Source: Idiomarinaceae bacterium
Lineage (GTDB): Bacteria; Pseudomonadota; Gammaproteobacteria; Enterobacterales; Alteromonadaceae
Direction of reading: 5' to 3'
Assembly: GCA_002685255.1 (NCBI GenBank)
Contig: NYWU01000017.1
Span: forward strand, 1-35,919
Length of the DNA stretch: 35,919 bases
Each line of letters begins with the position of its first letter. Positions within the stretch are counted from its first letter, which is position 1. The notes under the pieces were generated by a model. That model was not told where the DNA came from, searched no databases, and saw only the letters and a list, made by a program, of their open reading frames with translations. This document shows positions 14,850 to 24,168 of this stretch, one piece after another. Made by a program: the position numbers and the translations under genes.

Positions 14850-16562
14850 GTGGCTGAATCAACAGATTTGATGGTAACTGAAGGCGCGGGTGGCAACTCG
14901 GCAGAGACAAGTGATCAGGGTGGCGAAAAGCAAACGCTGGTCGAGAAGCTAGCTAATTTCGACATGCTACGCCAGGTCGTCGTAATTTTGGCGCTTGCGA
15001 TTTGTGTCGCTATCGCAATCTTTATCATGCTCTGGGCTCAAGAATCGACTTTCCGTCCTTTAGCTAAGATGGAAACAGAACAGCTCGTTGGTACTTTAGA
15101 TTATCTCGACGCAAACAATATTGAATATAAAGTCGACGGTAATGTGGTGTCAGTTCCCGAAGAACGATACGACGCGATCAAATTACAGCTAACGCGTGCA
15201 GGCGTTGATTATGGCCAGTCGGAGAATAACGGTTCAGATATACTGATGAGTGAGCCCGGCTTTGGTGTCAGTCAACGCTTAGAACGTGAACGTTTGATTC
15301 ACTCTCGTGAAATACAGTTAGCCCGTGCAATAGAAGAAATGCGTGCGGTTTCGGCTGCTCGTGTATTACTTGCTGTACCAAAAGAGAACGTATTCGCACG
15401 CCGAGAAAAGCAACCCAAAGCGTCGGTCATGCTTAATGTTAAAGGCAACCAGTCGCTGAGTGAGGAAGAGATCGCCTCGATCGTTGATATGGTCGCTTCA
15501 TCAGTGACCAGCTTAGAAACCTCTCAGGTTACGGTCACCGATCAAAATGGACGTTTGTTGAACTCGGGGTCACAGAGCGCGTTGGCGGCGACAAATAGCC
15601 GTGAGTATCAGCTTGAGCGCAAACGTGAGGAAGAATACCTCAATAAAATCGATAGTATTTTGATACCTGTCTTAGGCTACGATAATTACACAGCACAAGT
15701 TGATGTCACCATGGACTTTACCCAGTCAGAAAAGACACAACGCTTGTACAACCCCGACATGCCCGCGATTCGTAGCGAAATGACCGTTGAGAATCGCAGT
15801 GCAGGCTCAGCGATAGGTGGCATCCCTGGAGCACTCAGTAATCAACCGCCACTAGAGTCCGATATTCCTGAAGAAGCCGGTGGTGGTGCCAATCAACGCG
15901 ACGCGAGTGGCTCGATGCACCGTGAGGCAACGCGTAATTACGAGCTCGACAATACGGTCAGTTATACCCGTAGCCAGACCGGCACAATTGAACGGCTGAG
16001 CGTTTCCGTCGCCGTGAATCAGCCGACCACCACTAATGCAGAGGGTGAACAAGTCCCGACGCCTGCATCACCTGAGCAATTAGCAAATATTCGTCGCCTT
16101 TTACAAGGTGGTATTGGCTTTGACCTTAGCCGAGGTGATACGATTGAGGTAGTTTCTGTACCATTTGCTCAACTACCTGATTTGGGTGCGGGAGAGACCG
16201 CGATTTGGGACCAGCCTTGGTTCTGGCGTGCTGCGCGCTTAGTGATGGGTGGACTGGTTATTTTGGTGCTGATACTGGCTGTGGTACGGCCAATGCTGAA
16301 GAAACTGATTAATCCGACTCAAGAACTGGAAGATGATGCGCATTCGATGCTCGAAGATGACGAGATGATGGGTGACGAGACCATTGACTTACTATCATCT
16401 CAGTTTGATGAGAGTTCGGTCGGATTCGGACCCGATGGAAGTTTGCAACTTCCGGACTTACATAAAGATGAAGACTTGCTAAAGGCTGTTCGTGCATTGG
16501 TTGCTAATGAGCCTGAGCTATCTTCTCAAGTGGTTAAAGCGTGGTTAAACGAAGATGCCTAA
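14850..16562 (+). CDS. fliF: Flagellar MS-ring protein FliF
   Basis: FliF forms the inner-membrane MS-ring on which the motor and export gate are built. The 570 residues have membrane segments at about 43-62 and 463-482, with the periplasmic ring-building domains between them. These include ETEQLVGTLDYLDANNIEYKV-type and RVLLAVPKENVF segments and an acidic/Gly-rich linker around residues 320-355. The cytoplasmic tail ends in LVANEPELSSQVVKAWL, the FliG-binding helix. The start is GTG with GGAG 8 bases upstream. The last 8 bases overlap the fliG start. Confidence 0.96.
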   Translation: MAESTDLMVTEGAGGNSAETSDQGGEKQTLVEKLANFDMLRQVVVILALAICVAIAIFIMLWAQESTFRPLAKMETEQLVGTLDYLDANNIEYKVDGNVVSVPEERYDAIKLQLTRAGVDYGQSENNGSDILMSEPGFGVSQRLERERLIHSREIQLARAIEEMRAVSAARVLLAVPKENVFARREKQPKASVMLNVKGNQSLSEEEIASIVDMVASSVTSLETSQVTVTDQNGRLLNSGSQSALAATNSREYQLERKREEEYLNKIDSILIPVLGYDNYTAQVDVTMDFTQSEKTQRLYNPDMPAIRSEMTVENRSAGSAIGGIPGALSNQPPLESDIPEEAGGGANQRDASGSMHREATRNYELDNTVSYTRSQTGTIERLSVSVAVNQPTTTNAEGEQVPTPASPEQLANIRRLLQGGIGFDLSRGDTIEVVSVPFAQLPDLGAGETAIWDQPWFWRAARLVMGGLVILVLILAVVRPMLKKLINPTQELEDDAHSMLEDDEMMGDETIDLLSSQFDESSVGFGPDGSLQLPDLHKDEDLLKAVRALVANEPELSSQVVKAWLNEDA

Positions 16563-17601
16563 TACAGATATTCGCACCAAGCGCAGTGAACAAGATTTTG
16601 ACGTCACTCAACTCGAGGGCGTCGAAAAGGCTGCTATTTTGCTGCTGAGCCTCTCTGAAGAAGACGCCGCTCAGATACTCAAGCACCTGGAGCCCAAGCA
16701 AGTACAGAAAGTCGGCACGGCGATGGCGAGTCTTGAAGATTTTAACCAAGACAAAGTAAATGCCGTTCACAATCTGTTCTTAGAAGAGATCCAGAAATTC
16801 ACCAATATTGGCTTCAAGAGCGAAGAGTTTGTGCGCAAAGCACTGACATCCGCTTTAGGTGAAGATAAAGCGGGCAACCTGATCGAGCAGATCGTTATGG
16901 GTGGTGGCGCGAAAGGGTTGGATTCACTTAAGTGGATGGACTCGAAACAGGTTGCGACTATTATTCGTAATGAGCACCCGCAGATACAGACCATTGTCTT
17001 GTCGTACTTGGATGCTGAGCAGAGCGCTGAGATTATGGCGCAGTTCCCAGAAAAAGTGCGTTTAGATCTAATGATGCGGATTGCCAACCTGGAAGAAGTC
17101 CAACCTGCGGCATTACAAGAATTGAACGAAATCATGGAGAAACAGTTTGCTGGTCAAGCGGGTGCACAGGCTGCGAAAATGGGCGGCTTAAAGGCCGCAG
17201 CCGATATCATGAACTACCTCGATACCAATATCGAAGGACAGCTGATGGACGCCATCCGAGAGCAAGACGAAGAGATGAGCCAGCAGATTCAGGATCTGAT
17301 GTTTGTGTTCGAAAACTTGGTCGATGTCGACGACCGTGGTATCCAGACCTTGTTGCGTGAAGTTGAGGGTGACACCTTGCAGAAAGCGCTTAAAGGTGCT
17401 GACGATACGGTTAAAGAGAAAGTATTTAAGAATATGTCGAAACGTGCGGGCGATATGCTGCGTGATGACCTCGAAGCGATGGGACCTGTTCGTATTAGCG
17501 ATGTAGAAGCAGCACAGAAAGATATCCTTGCCGTAGCACGTCGCTTAGCGGACGCTGGTGAGATTATGCTCGGCGGCGGTGGTGGCGACGAGTTCTTATA
17601 A
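16555..17601 (+). CDS. fliG: Flagellar motor switch protein FliG
   Basis: FliG is the rotor protein that contacts the stator and sets rotation direction. The 348 residues include the N-terminal FliF-binding domain (EKAAILLLSLSEEDAAQILKHL), the middle-domain EHPQ motif (NEHPQIQTIVLSYL, about residue 142) and the C-terminal torque domain (LMFVFENLVDVDDRGIQ). Its ATG lies inside the last 8 bases of fliF. A Gly-rich tail (GGGGGDEFL) closes the protein. Confidence 0.97.
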   Translation: MPNTDIRTKRSEQDFDVTQLEGVEKAAILLLSLSEEDAAQILKHLEPKQVQKVGTAMASLEDFNQDKVNAVHNLFLEEIQKFTNIGFKSEEFVRKALTSALGEDKAGNLIEQIVMGGGAKGLDSLKWMDSKQVATIIRNEHPQIQTIVLSYLDAEQSAEIMAQFPEKVRLDLMMRIANLEEVQPAALQELNEIMEKQFAGQAGAQAAKMGGLKAAADIMNYLDTNIEGQLMDAIREQDEEMSQQIQDLMFVFENLVDVDDRGIQTLLREVEGDTLQKALKGADDTVKEKVFKNMSKRAGDMLRDDLEAMGPVRISDVEAAQKDILAVARRLADAGEIMLGGGGGDEFL

Positions 17602-17625
17602 CGAGATGGATAGGAACCTGCAGTC

Positions 17626-18375
17626 ATGAGCGAGCGGCATTCTATGAAAACTTGGGATTTACCTGATATCACCACGGATGAAGCGAAAACGGGTGAGCAA
17701 CGTAACGCGCTGAACAAGCCAAGAAAGTGGCACTACGAGCCACCTGAACAAGAAGCTGAAGAACAAGAGCCTGAACCGCTGACAGCACAGCAGTTAGAAG
17801 AGATACGTGAAGCAGCGCGAGAAGAAGGTTTCAAAGCTGGTTTTGAACAAGGCTATCAAGAAGGTGTCGAGCAAGGCGAACACGCGGGTTTAGAACAAGG
17901 TCGTGAGAAAGGCTTTCAGTCTGGTTTTGAGCAAGGTTTGGCCGATGGTAAAGCAAAGATGGCTGAAGCTGAACAGCGTTTAGCGCATGTGATTAATGGT
18001 CTAGCGCAACCCACGCAGCAATTGACGGAAACCTTGCGTCAGCAATTGCTTGAGCTCGTGTTAAATTTGACGCGAACGGTGTGTTTAGATGAGCCCCTGC
18101 ATAACGAAAACATTATTAAGAAAGCATTTCAGCAAGCGTTAGAGGTACTGCCTGTCACTGATCAGCGCGTCATCATCCACTTAAACCCAGAGGATCTTGA
18201 GCTTATTCAAGTCAGTCTAGGTGAAGAGCATCTGAAAGAAAAAGGTTGGCTGTTGAGTAAAGATGAACTGCTCGAACGCGGCGGGTGTCGTGTGACGACC
18301 GAGAGTTCGAGCGTTGACTACTCGTTATCGAGCCGTATTGACCTGATTTTTGAAAAGTTGCAGGGATCGTCATGA
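17626..18375 (+). CDS. fliH: Flagellar export stator protein FliH
   Basis: FliH binds and regulates the export ATPase FliI. The 249 residues have an acidic, Gln/Glu-rich N-terminal part. A run of GxxxG-type repeats (about residues 66-108: [30 protein letters not shown]) is typical of the FliH coiled coil, and a C-terminal FliI-binding domain resembles a V/A-type stator subunit. The first ATG has AGGA 10 bases upstream; an internal Met7 is possible. It overlaps fliI by 4 bases (ATGA). Confidence 0.94.
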   Translation: MSERHSMKTWDLPDITTDEAKTGEQRNALNKPRKWHYEPPEQEAEEQEPEPLTAQQLEEIREAAREEGFKAGFEQGYQEGVEQGEHAGLEQGREKGFQSGFEQGLADGKAKMAEAEQRLAHVINGLAQPTQQLTETLRQQLLELVLNLTRTVCLDEPLHNENIIKKAFQQALEVLPVTDQRVIIHLNPEDLELIQVSLGEEHLKEKGWLLSKDELLERGGCRVTTESSSVDYSLSSRIDLIFEKLQGSS

Positions 18376-19709
18376 GCGAGGTGCTGACGGAATACTTCAC
18401 TACCTTAAATAAGCGTGTTAGACCGGCCCCCGTATTGGTGTCTGGCTACTTAACGCGGGTTGTCGGCTTGATGTTTGAGGCGGTTGGTGTGCGTGCCCCG
18501 ATTGGGGCGACTTGTGCCGTTGAGTCAGCGCATGGTGAGATAGAAGCGGAGGTGGTTGGCTTTGAAGGACAAACCAGTTATCTGATGCCGATGGATGATT
18601 CTCATGGTGTTGTCCCCGGCGCTAAAGTCAAACCCTTGACGCGCACTGAACAGTTACCACTTGGACTGGAGTTACTCGGACGGGTAATCGATGCGCGCGG
18701 TCATCCGCTTGATGGCAAGGGACCTGTATTAACTGATAATCACAAAGCGTATCGTAGCCTACCAATAAACCCGTTGAATCGCCGCCCCGTTAAGTCACCT
18801 CTGGATGTAGGGGTTAATGCCATTAACGCCTGCATTACGGTGGGTCAAGGTCAACGTATGGGATTATTTGCTGGCAGTGGCGTCGGTAAAAGTGTGTTAT
18901 TAGGTATGATGACCAAAGGAACCAACGCCGACGTCATCGTCGTCGGGCTCATAGGTGAACGGGGTCGTGAGGTTAAAGAATTTATTGATGAGATTCTGGG
19001 GGAAGAAGGTCTACAGAAGGCCGTGGTAGTCGCGTCTCCAGCCGATCAATCGCCCTTATTACGCTTACGCGGTTGTGAAACAGCAGCTAAAGTTGCTGAG
19101 TATTTTCGCGATCAGGGGCTTAACGTATTGTTGTTGATGGATTCGCTGACTCGCTATGCAATGGCACAACGAGAGATCGCGCTGGCAGTCGGCGAGCCGC
19201 CCGCTACGAAAGGTTATCCCCCCTCGGTATTTGCACGCTTACCCGCGCTTGTTGAGCGTGCCGGTAACGGTGGTGGTACGCAAGGTTCTATTACTGCGTT
19301 TTATACAGTACTGACAGAAGGCGACGATTTGCAAGATCCCATTGCTGACTCAGCACGTGCGATCCTTGATGGCCATATTGTTCTCAATCGTGAATTGGCG
19401 GACTCTGGGCATTATCCCGCTATTGATATTGAAGCTTCGATTAGCCGTGTCATGCCACAAGTGGTTTCTGAGGAACATCTACAGCGCGCAACGAAGGTCC
19501 GACAATGGTATTCATCCTATCGTAGAAATCGTGACTTGATATCGATAGGTGCCTACAACAAAGGCTCCGACTCCAAAATAGATGAAGCTATTGCAATGCA
19601 GCCGCAAGTAGAGAACTTTTTGACACAAAGAATGAATGAGGTCATTAGCTACGATGAAAGCTTAGTGAAGTTGCAACAACTCACCCAACGCGCGTTTATT
19701 AACCGCTAG
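18372..19709 (+). CDS. fliI: Flagellum-specific ATPase FliI
   Basis: FliI is the ATPase of the flagellar type III export apparatus. The 445 residues form an F1-beta-like protein with Walker A GSGVGKS (168-174), [13 protein letters not shown], Walker [18 protein letters not shown], and the [17 protein letters not shown] stretch characteristic of type III secretion ATPases. The ATG overlaps the fliH stop by 4 bases. fliJ follows after 11 bases. Confidence 0.97.
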   Translation: MSEVLTEYFTTLNKRVRPAPVLVSGYLTRVVGLMFEAVGVRAPIGATCAVESAHGEIEAEVVGFEGQTSYLMPMDDSHGVVPGAKVKPLTRTEQLPLGLELLGRVIDARGHPLDGKGPVLTDNHKAYRSLPINPLNRRPVKSPLDVGVNAINACITVGQGQRMGLFAGSGVGKSVLLGMMTKGTNADVIVVGLIGERGREVKEFIDEILGEEGLQKAVVVASPADQSPLLRLRGCETAAKVAEYFRDQGLNVLLLMDSLTRYAMAQREIALAVGEPPATKGYPPSVFARLPALVERAGNGGGTQGSITAFYTVLTEGDDLQDPIADSARAILDGHIVLNRELADSGHYPAIDIEASISRVMPQVVSEEHLQRATKVRQWYSSYRRNRDLISIGAYNKGSDSKIDEAIAMQPQVENFLTQRMNEVISYDESLVKLQQLTQRAFINR

Positions 19710-19720
19710 GAGTTTACGTA

Positions 19721-20176
19721 ATGGCCGAGCTTTCGCAATTAGAAATGCTATTAGAGTTGGAGCAGCAGCGCACTGATAAGTTAGCGCAGCATTTTGGTCA
19801 AGCTAAGCAACAGTTACTTAGTGAACAACAGCGGCTCGATGGCTTGGTGCAATATCGCTTAGATTACCTCAATCAATTGCATGCCCGCGGGACGGGCGGA
19901 ATTCAGTCGATTCAGTTTGGTCAGTATCATGCCTTTGTCGGCAAGCTCGATGAAGGGGTTGAACAACTGCATCAAATGATTCAGCAGCTAAATCAAGTAG
20001 TCGAACAACGTAAACAGCAATGGCTGGCGCAACGCCGTAAAGCTGAATCGATTGAACTATTGATTGAGAATAAAAAGCGCGCAGCCGAGCGCACCCGTGC
20101 TCGAAAAGAGCAAAAGAATTTGGATGACTTTTCGACTCAGCGCTTTATACGAGGAAAACGTTCAAGGTTGGTATAA
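19721..20176 (+). CDS. fliJ: Flagellar export chaperone FliJ
   Basis: FliJ is a small coiled-coil protein that sits in the centre of the FliI ring and helps cargo delivery. The 151 residues are almost entirely helical, rich in Gln, Glu and Leu with heptad spacing (LEMLLELEQQRTDKLAQHF at the start), and have a basic tail (RFIRGKRSRLV). Identity rests on this composition plus its place directly after fliI. Its final codons overlap the putative sigma-54 element of fliK. Confidence 0.9.
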   Translation: MAELSQLEMLLELEQQRTDKLAQHFGQAKQQLLSEQQRLDGLVQYRLDYLNQLHARGTGGIQSIQFGQYHAFVGKLDEGVEQLHQMIQQLNQVVEQRKQQWLAQRRKAESIELLIENKKRAAERTRARKEQKNLDDFSTQRFIRGKRSRLV

Positions 20177-20184
20177 ATATTGCT
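20168..20184 (+). promoter_or_regulatory. Putative sigma-54 promoter of fliK
   Basis: TTGGTATAAATATTGCT keeps the essential -24 GG (20170-20171) and -12 GC (20182-20183) at the exact 12-base spacing and has TTGCT at -12. TGGTAT differs from TGGCAC at two positions, so it is weaker than the sites before flrB and fliE. It overlaps the last codons of fliJ and lies about 70 bases before fliK, where the transcript would otherwise have a 79-base gap. Confidence 0.5.
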
Positions 20185-20208
20185 TTGATTAGTGTAATCG
20201 AATCAAAG
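20183..20208. repeat. Inverted repeat between fliJ and fliK
   Basis: CTTTGATT (20183-20190) and AATCAAAG (20201-20208) are perfect inverted copies around a 10-base spacer. No T-run follows, so it is unlikely to be a rho-independent terminator. It overlaps the -12 part of the putative sigma-54 promoter and extends past the expected start point, so a protein-binding site is more plausible than an RNA hairpin. Confidence 0.4.
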
Positions 20209-20255
20209 TAGCAGAAGCGTCAAATTACTATGCTCTGCCGAATAGGTGACACACT

Positions 20256-22028
20256 ATGCCCAACATCATGCAAGTAGCCGCAAATGCACAAGGCTCGCCA
20301 GTAAAGAATGACACCGCAGGTAGTTTTAGCGACGTTGAAATGATCGAAACGAATGGCCGTGAGTTCGCAGCGTTAATGCAATCACCGCAACAGGAGCAGT
20401 CCCAGCGGCAATTGTTTGCCCGTCAATCGATCTCAGTTGATGGCGCGCAGAAACGGTTTGACCGTCCCGAACAAACTAATGAGTTACCCCAATCAACACT
20501 CAGCGAACAGCTTGCAGACAGACCTAAAAAGGCATCTGAGACCGGTCAGTGGATTGACTCGATCGAGGGCATGCGCGAACTGCTGACGAGTGATGAAGCG
20601 ATTGGCGACGAAGCCGAAGGTAGTGTCGAACTTGATGCAGAACACAAGGCGATGCTTGATGAAATGGCGCAATGGCTGGAAAAACTCGATGCTGAATTAG
20701 CGCAAAACCAATCGGCTGACAGCGAGTTGACGTTAGAGCAACAGCAAGCACTGGATAGCTTGGTTGAGCAAGTCGGCTCAATGCGGCAATTGATTGCCGA
20801 CGCTGAACAACGCGGGAGTCTCCCTATTTCACAGCTTGATAAAGCGAGTGACGACTTACTGGCACAGCTCAACAGTTTTGAAAGTGAAGTCATTAAACCA
20901 CAAATCGCTGAGCAGTGGACCGAAGTAGAGCAGGTGTTATCGAACCAGCAAAAAGCGCCTGAGGCAGTTAGCGAACTCGATTTGCCTAAGTTAGATGCGC
21001 AGCAGCGCGCTTGGTTGCGTGAACAACTTAACCAGTTTCGCCAGACCCATCCTGACGCCTCGCTTGATGAGGGAATGGCTCACGTAAAAGCATTATTAAC
21101 TGATAATAAGCCGTTTGACGCAAGTCAGCGCCAGGCAATGGTTGCCTGGGTTGAAAAATATCAATCGAATCTAAGACAAACTGACAATAAAGTCAGTCTT
21201 GTAGCCGTCGCTGCGCCTACATTTCAAGCTCAAAAAGCGGTAAGCGAACGTAGTTCGGGTGACGCGAAGTCGCCAACCGTCGGATCGCCAAGTTTAAGTG
21301 CGAGCGATGTCGACACGAGTAAGCCGCAACAGGGTAAGAATGAAGATACCAAGCCGTCGGCAGATCAAAGCACGATTGCTAAGATGGTAAAGGAAGAACT
21401 GAAAGCCACTACGGACAATGGGAATAGCAATCCGCGAGCTAGCGAGAGTCATATCTCCGCGACGTTAGGCCAATCATCTAACGTCGCGGACAACACCGCT
21501 TCTACGCACCAAACACAGCAGTCGCCAAACCATGTAAGTGCGGTAACACAAACTCAGCAGACGCTCACCAAAATTGATGGGATGTCAGTAGCGCAAGCAC
21601 AAAGTGCGATCGATAAACCGCTCGATCTGCAGCAGCAAGACGCGGCGCAAAAGATGCAAGAGCGAATTCAAATGATGGTGTCGAAGAATATTCAGCGCGC
21701 TGATATTCGCCTTGACCCGCCCGAGTTGGGATCGATGCACGTGAGAATTCATACTCAAGGCGATCAGACCACGGTGCAATTCCAAGTTCAGTCTACCCAA
21801 GCACGTGATGCGATCGACCAAACCATGCCTCGGCTTCGAGAAATGCTTGAGCAACAAGGTTTGAACCTGGCAGAAAGTAGTGTCAGCGAGCAGCAAGGCG
21901 AACGTGGCGACGGCGCTAGTAGCAGAACAGCTCAGGGAGGAAGCGGTACAGCTGATGACTCAGTAACGCAAATGGAGGCAACCGTCGACGATTTTCTTGC
22001 GCAAGGTCGACTCGATTTCTATGTGTAA
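20256..22028 (+). CDS. fliK: Flagellar hook-length control protein FliK
   Basis: FliK measures the hook and switches export specificity through FlhB. The 590 residues have a long, low-complexity Gln/Ser/Asp-rich N-terminal and central region, as usual for this fast-evolving molecular ruler. The conserved C-terminal Flg_hook domain (about 470-560) contains ADIRLDPPELGSMHVRI and VQFQVQSTQARDAI. The ATG has AGGTG 8 bases upstream. It lies after a 79-base gap from fliJ that holds a possible sigma-54 element and an inverted repeat. Confidence 0.93.
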   Translation: MPNIMQVAANAQGSPVKNDTAGSFSDVEMIETNGREFAALMQSPQQEQSQRQLFARQSISVDGAQKRFDRPEQTNELPQSTLSEQLADRPKKASETGQWIDSIEGMRELLTSDEAIGDEAEGSVELDAEHKAMLDEMAQWLEKLDAELAQNQSADSELTLEQQQALDSLVEQVGSMRQLIADAEQRGSLPISQLDKASDDLLAQLNSFESEVIKPQIAEQWTEVEQVLSNQQKAPEAVSELDLPKLDAQQRAWLREQLNQFRQTHPDASLDEGMAHVKALLTDNKPFDASQRQAMVAWVEKYQSNLRQTDNKVSLVAVAAPTFQAQKAVSERSSGDAKSPTVGSPSLSASDVDTSKPQQGKNEDTKPSADQSTIAKMVKEELKATTDNGNSNPRASESHISATLGQSSNVADNTASTHQTQQSPNHVSAVTQTQQTLTKIDGMSVAQAQSAIDKPLDLQQQDAAQKMQERIQMMVSKNIQRADIRLDPPELGSMHVRIHTQGDQTTVQFQVQSTQARDAIDQTMPRLREMLEQQGLNLAESSVSEQQGERGDGASSRTAQGGSGTADDSVTQMEATVDDFLAQGRLDFYV

Positions 22029-22098
22029 GGGATGAAACCTAGCCCTATTTCGATATATAGTGCTCGTTATTGATTAATGGCTCATTCAAGGTGGCCTC

Positions 22099-22632
22099 AT
22101 GGCGGAAGAAGATAATCAAGTAGAAGATCAGGAGCAAACCACTTCTGGCAAGAAAAAATGGCTCATTATGGGTGGTGCTGGCGCGGTGCTTGTAATTATC
22201 GTCGTTGTCGTCGTTTGGTTGATGCTGGGCGATGATCAGCCTGCAAGTACGCCACAAGCGAGCACGGCCGAAGCGCCGGCCTCACAGAGCGCTGAAGAGA
22301 CGGCGCAAGTCGGCAACGCGCTTTATGTCGGCATGCCACGCCCCTTTGTTTTTATCGTGCCCGGTGATGCGCGTGAACGCACGGTGCAGATTAGTGTGCA
22401 ATTAATGGTTCGCGGCGAACAAAGTGAAGAGCTGACTAAGCGGCACATTCCGCTTATTGAGGGAACCTTGCACGAAGTTTTTAGTTCTTCTACCGCCGAT
22501 GAGTTAAGAACAGCTGAGGGTAAGCAACGTATTCGAGAGCTTGCCTTACAACAAGTGCGTTCAGCGCTTGAAAGTGTCACAGGACAGGGCTTGGTCGAGA
22601 AAGTGTTATTTACCGGTCTGGTCATGCAATAA
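22099..22632 (+). CDS. fliL: Flagellar basal body-associated protein FliL
   Basis: FliL is a single-pass inner-membrane protein near the stator that supports motor torque. The 177 residues have a short charged cytoplasmic N terminus, one membrane segment (about residues 22-43, very Val/Ile-rich), an Ala/Ser/Gln-rich linker, and a periplasmic stomatin-like domain (PRPFVFIVPGD, then LMVRGEQSEEL). The ATG start has AAGGTGG 4 bases upstream. fliM starts 16 bases after its stop. The 70 bases before it contain no promoter that I can recognise. Confidence 0.93.
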   Translation: MAEEDNQVEDQEQTTSGKKKWLIMGGAGAVLVIIVVVVVWLMLGDDQPASTPQASTAEAPASQSAEETAQVGNALYVGMPRPFVFIVPGDARERTVQISVQLMVRGEQSEELTKRHIPLIEGTLHEVFSSSTADELRTAEGKQRIRELALQQVRSALESVTGQGLVEKVLFTGLVMQ

Positions 22633-22648
22633 AAGAGCGAGCAGTGTT

Positions 22649-23713
22649 TTGAGCGATTTACTATCACAAGACGAGATTGATGCGCTCCTGCATGGAGTTG
22701 ATGACGTCGAAGAGGAAGATGTTGAATCCTCGAATGCCGCATCAGAAGCATTAGATTATGACTTTTCATCGCAAGATCGAATTGTTCGTGGTCGCATGCC
22801 AACACTGGAAATCGTCAACGAACGATTTGCCAGACACATGCGTGTGAGTCTATTTAATATGATGCGGCGCACCGCTGAAGTCTCGATAAACGGCGTGCAG
22901 ATGCTTAAGTTTGGTGAGTACGTGCATACCTTGTTCGTGCCTACGAGCTTGAACATGGTGCGTTTTCGTCCTCTTAAAGGTACCGCGTTGATCACTATGG
23001 AAGCACGTTTAGTTTTCATTTTGGTGGATAATTTTTTTGGCGGCGATGGTCGGTATCATGCAAAAATTGAGGGCCGCGAGTTTACCCCGACTGAACGACG
23101 CATTATTCAAATGTTGTTGAAACTCATTTTTGAAGATTATAAAGAAGCGTGGGCGCCGGTGATGGATGTCGGTTTCGAGTACCTCGACTCGGAAGTCAAC
23201 CCGGCGATGGCCAACATCGTCTCTCCCACCGAAGTGATTGTTATTAGTTCATTCCATATTGAGCTTGATGGTGGCGGTGGCGATTTCCACATTGCTTTAC
23301 CGTACTCCATGCTCGAACCTATTCGTGAGTTGCTGGATGCAGGCGTTCAGTCGGACAAAGAAGATACCGACATGCGTTGGAGCAAGGCGCTGCGTGATGA
23401 GATTATGGATGTGCCGGTGGAAATGGTGGCTAAGTTAGCGGATGTTGATGTAACGCTGCGAGAAGTGATGGACTTCGCTGAAGGTGACATTATCCCGCTT
23501 GAAGTGCCGGATAACTTGACGGTGTTCATCGAGGATCTGCCAACCTTCCACGCCAAAATGGGTCGATCGCGCGACAATATTGCGCTGAAAATATCAGACA
23601 AAATTAGGCGCCCAGAGACCGTTAAGTCTGACATCCATATGTTGACTCGAGGTGGACGCCGGATAGGCGGGGACGCAGAATTGCGTCAGCTTGAAGAAGA
23701 TATCGATTTATAG
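22649..23713 (+). CDS. fliM: Flagellar motor switch protein FliM
   Basis: FliM is the C-ring protein that binds phospho-CheY and switches rotation. The 354 residues start with the CheY-binding peptide LLSQDEIDALLHG. The middle domain (LEIVNERFARHMRVSLFNM, then FVPTSLNMVRFRPL) and a C-terminal FliN-like domain (LRDEIMDVPVEM) follow. The start must be the TTG at 22649: no ATG or GTG lies between the fliL stop and the conserved N-terminal peptide. The upstream frame to an earlier ATG would add 36 unrelated residues overlapping fliL. The ribosome-binding site is weak (GAGCGAG), so translation may depend on fliL. fliN follows after 32 bases. Confidence 0.94.
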   Translation: MSDLLSQDEIDALLHGVDDVEEEDVESSNAASEALDYDFSSQDRIVRGRMPTLEIVNERFARHMRVSLFNMMRRTAEVSINGVQMLKFGEYVHTLFVPTSLNMVRFRPLKGTALITMEARLVFILVDNFFGGDGRYHAKIEGREFTPTERRIIQMLLKLIFEDYKEAWAPVMDVGFEYLDSEVNPAMANIVSPTEVIVISSFHIELDGGGGDFHIALPYSMLEPIRELLDAGVQSDKEDTDMRWSKALRDEIMDVPVEMVAKLADVDVTLREVMDFAEGDIIPLEVPDNLTVFIEDLPTFHAKMGRSRDNIALKISDKIRRPETVKSDIHMLTRGGRRIGGDAELRQLEEDIDL

Positions 23714-23745
23714 CATTCAGTATTTGACTGAGTTGAGGAATAGCA

Positions 23746-24168
23746 ATGAGTAATAAAGACAACGAAATGGATGATTGGGAAGCGGCTATGGCTGAACAAG
23801 CAGCTTCTGAAGACGGCGATGGCGAGGAAAGTACGAATGCCGATGAAGAAGCTGTTCGTACCGCTGAGCTCGAAGAGTTAAGCGCTGAAAATTTAGACGA
23901 CGATGATAAGCGTAAGTTAGATGCGATTTTGGATATACCTGTCACTATTTCCATGGAGGTAGGGCGAAGCCAAATTAGTATCCGAAATTTACTGCAGTTG
24001 AACCAAGGTTCGGTGGTGGAGCTCGAACGTGTGGCGGGGGAGCCGCTGGATGTATTGGTCAATGGAACCTTGATCGCTCATGGCGAGGTTGTTGTAGTTA
24101 ACGATAAATTTGGGATTCGACTCACCGATGTTATCAGTCAAATCGAGCGCATTCGTAAGCTTCGCTAG
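23746..24168 (+). CDS. fliN: Flagellar motor switch protein FliN
   Basis: FliN forms the bottom of the C-ring and helps dock FliH. The 140 residues have an acidic N-terminal half (residues 1-55) and a conserved C-terminal SpoA domain: LDIPVTISMEVGRSQI, LLQLNQGSVVELERVAGEPL, VNGTLIAHGEVVVVNDKFGIRL. The ATG has GAGGA 7 bases upstream. The last 41 bases overlap the start of fliO in another frame. Confidence 0.96.
   Translation: MSNKDNEMDDWEAAMAEQAASEDGDGEESTNADEEAVRTAELEELSAENLDDDDKRKLDAILDIPVTISMEVGRSQISIRNLLQLNQGSVVELERVAGEPLDVLVNGTLIAHGEVVVVNDKFGIRLTDVISQIERIRKLR

Noticed and set aside
17800-17960. Tandem repeats in fliH as a distinct genetic element
   Set aside because: The GxxxG-type protein repeats are a normal feature of FliH.
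20524-20893. Two overlapping minus-strand frames inside fliK
   Set aside because: Their Ser/Arg/Cys-rich sequence is the reverse complement of the Gln/Asp-rich fliK linker; there is no start signal or homology.
22323-22805. 160-codon minus-strand frame across fliL and fliM
   Set aside because: It is antisense to two conserved flagellar genes and has no domain or ribosome-binding site.
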